NCBI GenBank assembly: GCA_034440575.1
Contig: JAOTOL010001646.1
Span: 467,501-531,500, forward strand
DNA from: Imbricaverruca yamaguchii
Taxonomy: Eukaryota > Arthropoda > Thecostraca > Neoverrucidae
Direction of reading: 5' to 3'
DNA length: 64,000 nt
The notes below the pieces were generated by a model. The model was not told the DNA's origin. It searched no databases and was given only the letters and a program-made list of their open reading frames with translations. Each line of letters opens with the position of its first letter. Positions within the stretch are counted from its first letter, which is position 1. This document shows positions 61,912 to 64,000 of this stretch, piece after piece. The translations under genes and the position numbers were made by a program.

Positions 61912-62067
61912 GCGCTGGCCCGTGCTCATCTGGGACCGCCTGTGACACGTGTGCTGCCACGGCCAACTGCAGCTGGTTTGTCTGCGCCCTGGATGCGACA
62001 AACACAGGCTGCTACCTCACCAGTGGCGGCGCGGCCGAAGACTGCAATCCCGTGAACGCGTCCGAGT
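61912..62067 (+). CDS. Cys-rich exon of mucin-like gene
   Basis: Acceptor GGTGTCCCCAG at 61911, donor GTAAGG from 62068. Symmetric phase-1 exon with eight cysteines. The 58-bp minisatellite 61437-61905 ends exactly at its acceptor. Confidence 0.65.
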
Positions 62068-63655
62068 GTAAGGCACACGTGCACGGTGTAGGTTTCCACG
62101 TCAGTGTGAAGACTGCTCTTCAGCGTTCGGTTTTCAGCATTATCTGCTGTTGACAATGCGCGGGTGGGGTCCTGGTGCACGTTGGTGCGACTAAGCTGGG
62201 GTGGTCTGCTTTAGACGCATAATATAGGAATTATACAGAAATTATACCTTGATAGGCACGCATAAATTAGGACTTATATGTCCTTACTTTAGTTGTTTTT
62301 ATTTCCGTTGTCCTTCGGTGGTAGTTATCCATGAGCTCAGCTAACTAACTCGAACACATAATGAACATGAGCGTGCTAGGTCAGTGATCGAGCCACCCGC
62401 GTGGTTGAAGTTGCTCCGTCCTTGTGATTTTCAAAATACTAATGTCACATCTTGGGAAAACACCAAATACGTTTGGGCTTAAAATGACCAAGTCAGTTGG
62501 CCCACCCCAAGACAGCGATCTACCACCGCTGGCACCAAGATCCCAAAATGAGTACATTTAGCTATTTGCCACCTCCCCTTTCTCTCGGACATCAGGAGAC
62601 TGTGTCCTTTAGTGGCGGGCAGGCGCGCACCCAGGATTTTTCCATGAGGGGGGGGGGGCTGACCGAAAAGGGCACTTGGCCGGCTCCAAAAGGGCACCTG
62701 ACCGGCTCCAAAAGAGCACTGCAGCCCGGGGCACACTGGAAGGTTTGTTGACTGGGGGAGGTGGGCGTGAAAAAAAAAATTGTTCAAAATTGCAGTTTTG
62801 GACCCAAAGGGCACCTTTGGCACAGGCGGGGCACACAAGGCAGGTGATTTTGGGGCTGAATTTGGGACATTCCGGCCAAGAGGGCACTTCGGTCAAAAGG
62901 GCACTTTGGTCTCATGGGGGGGGGGCCCTGGCCCCCCTCCGGTGCGCCTATGGTGGTGGGCATAAATCCATTCCATGTTGAGCATGTTTAATGCACCGCA
63001 TGAAACATTGCGTTACGTTCATGAAACTCGAATGGCGGTATGTCATTTGGAGTATTTACAACATAAAAATGTGCTCAGACCTTTTATGCAACATACTTTA
63101 TATTGCAGATAGGGATACTCAGCACTAGTGTACAAAGAAACGAGAAGCCCGATGTGGAATGCAAGTTACAAAAAGTAGTCTGTTGGTGACAACGCTTGGC
63201 CTTTATCAGCTGTTCGTCTGTTGCAGGCGATGCTCTGAACAGCTCCACGGAGTTCAGCACGGCCGCTGACATCACCACTGTCATCACCGCCACCAGTGAC
63301 TCCACCACTACTGAGACCCCCGCCACTACCACTACCGAAGAACCTACCACTGCCAGCGCCACCACTACCAGCGCCACTACTAGTACGGAGACCACCACTA
63401 CCACGGGTGACCCTACCACCACGGAGATACCGACCACTACGGATGATCCTACCACCACGGAGATACCCACCACTACGGATGATCCTACCACCACGGTGAT
63501 ACCCACCACCACGGATGTGCCGACCACCACGGATGTGCCGACCACCACGGTGATACCCACCACCACGGATGTGCCGACCACCACGGTTGTGCCCACCACC
63601 ACGGAGGTGCCCACCACCACAGAGGTGCCCATCACCACGGAGGTGCCCACTACCG
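61912..63655 (+). CDS. mucin-like Cys-rich / Thr-rich protein, partial
   Basis: Two exons join in frame. Exon 61912-62067 (phase 1 to phase 1, 51 whole codons) has eight cysteines in a compact, small-residue-rich module (CDTCAATANCSW, then CNPVNASEC), reminiscent of PSI-like or CD164-like extracellular modules. Its donor GTAAGG splits a Cys codon that is completed at 63227 after the acceptor TTCGTCTGTTGCAG. Exon 63227-63655 codes about 142 residues dominated by TTT-E/D-x-PTTT repeats, a likely O-glycosylated mucin stalk. It ends at a possible donor GTGAGC, again phase 1. Read-through past that donor stays open to 63918 and adds a Cys-containing tail; I cannot exclude it. Upstream and downstream exons, signal peptide and any membrane anchor are absent from the window. 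It is probably secreted or cell-surface, but function is unknown. Confidence 0.65.
62620..62952. mobile_element. candidate MITE-like G-rich element
   Basis: Begins AGGCGCGCACCCAGGATTTT followed by a G-run and ends with a G-run, CCCTCCGGTGCGCCTATG. AGGCGC-ACC is present inverted at both ends, and the interior repeats AAAGGGCAC. Similar G-run, cAcCC-ended sequences are common in invertebrate genomes. It lies in the mucin-gene intron. Confidence 0.45.
63227..63655 (+). CDS. Thr-rich mucin exon
   Basis: Begins DALNSSTEFSTAADITT, then a degenerate repeat of the type TTTEIPTTTDDPTTTEVP with little besides Thr, Pro, Glu, Asp, Ile and Val. The antisense strand is also open (284 codons, 63938-63084), but only as a shadow of the repeat. 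The donor at 63656 is inferred from the motif and phase. Confidence 0.65.
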
Positions 63656-64000
63656 GTGAGCCTGCGCCGCCGCTGCTGTGGGCTGGCTGTGGCGGGCCGC
63701 CCGGAGAGATTAATCGTCTCCCTGGACCAGAGATCCCACTGACCGGGGATGCCACTGGCCGAGCCTTCACCTGTGTCGCTGCGTGCGACTTTGGACAGTG
63801 CCGTTTGTTGCACCCATGCCTTCGTCCCGGCACGAAGTGCGTCCCGAAACAGTTTCGGCGCGATATCACTGCAGCACCATTGCATGTGCATAATGTATTT
63901 TCCAATGCTTCCGGATAGGCGTACAATCGCGTGAGCACTTAACCTCTGTGGATCGAATAACCTGATTTTGCGTTTCAATTTTGCAAGCACTGTACATGAT

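Noticed and set aside
63084..63938. 284-codon Val/Gly-rich minus-strand frame
   Set aside because: Antisense of the Thr-rich mucin exon.

Overview
This is nuclear genomic DNA from an animal, most likely an arthropod and possibly a crustacean. The support is a multi-exon ISCU gene with GT-AG introns, tRNA-derived SINEs, CR1-like LINEs, DNA transposons with clean target-site duplications, and a short interstitial run of the arthropod telomere repeat TTAGG at 47.6 kb. The species cannot be fixed from the sequence. No bacterial-style operons, rRNA genes or CRISPR arrays are present. Almost all of the longer open frames are satellite DNA or antisense shadows.

Layout. From 5.3 to 26.0 kb, on the minus strand, lies a mitochondrial iron-sulfur scaffold gene (ISCU). 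Four coding exons are recovered exactly (25836-25955, 24627-24731, 16538-16616, 5340-5419). They give 127 mature-region residues with all three conserved cysteines. The first exon, for the mitochondrial presequence, was not found. Its introns (11.1, 8.0 and 1.1 kb) and flanks are packed with GC-rich minisatellites (units of 82, 15, 50, 21, 25, 19 and 34 bp) and a 3-kb element with about 490-bp inverted ends. A second real gene enters at the right edge on the plus strand: a cysteine-rich exon (61912-62067) and a Thr-rich mucin-like exon (63227-63655), joined by a phase-1 intron.

Between the two genes the window is a transposon graveyard. A 4110-bp DNA transposon (32941-37050) has 351-bp inverted ends, an exact 8-bp target duplication and a decayed transposase-like gene of a family I know only from uncharacterised invertebrate proteins. 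It sits inside an older direct-repeat array (31.9-38.8 kb). A CR1-like LINE (40.5-43.7 kb, minus) and a second LINE (43.8-46.3 kb, minus) follow. A third LINE fragment (52.1-53.5 kb, plus) is split by a 930-bp non-autonomous hAT element with a perfect 8-bp duplication. From 53.95 to 60.28 kb lie three copies of one non-coding element, two of them forming a giant head-to-head palindrome centred near 57785, with a SINE in one arm.

Main points of interest: the unclassified long-inverted-repeat transposon, the giant palindrome, minisatellites that abut (and in two cases seem to have grown from) splice sites, and several short hairpin or SINE families that recur through the window.
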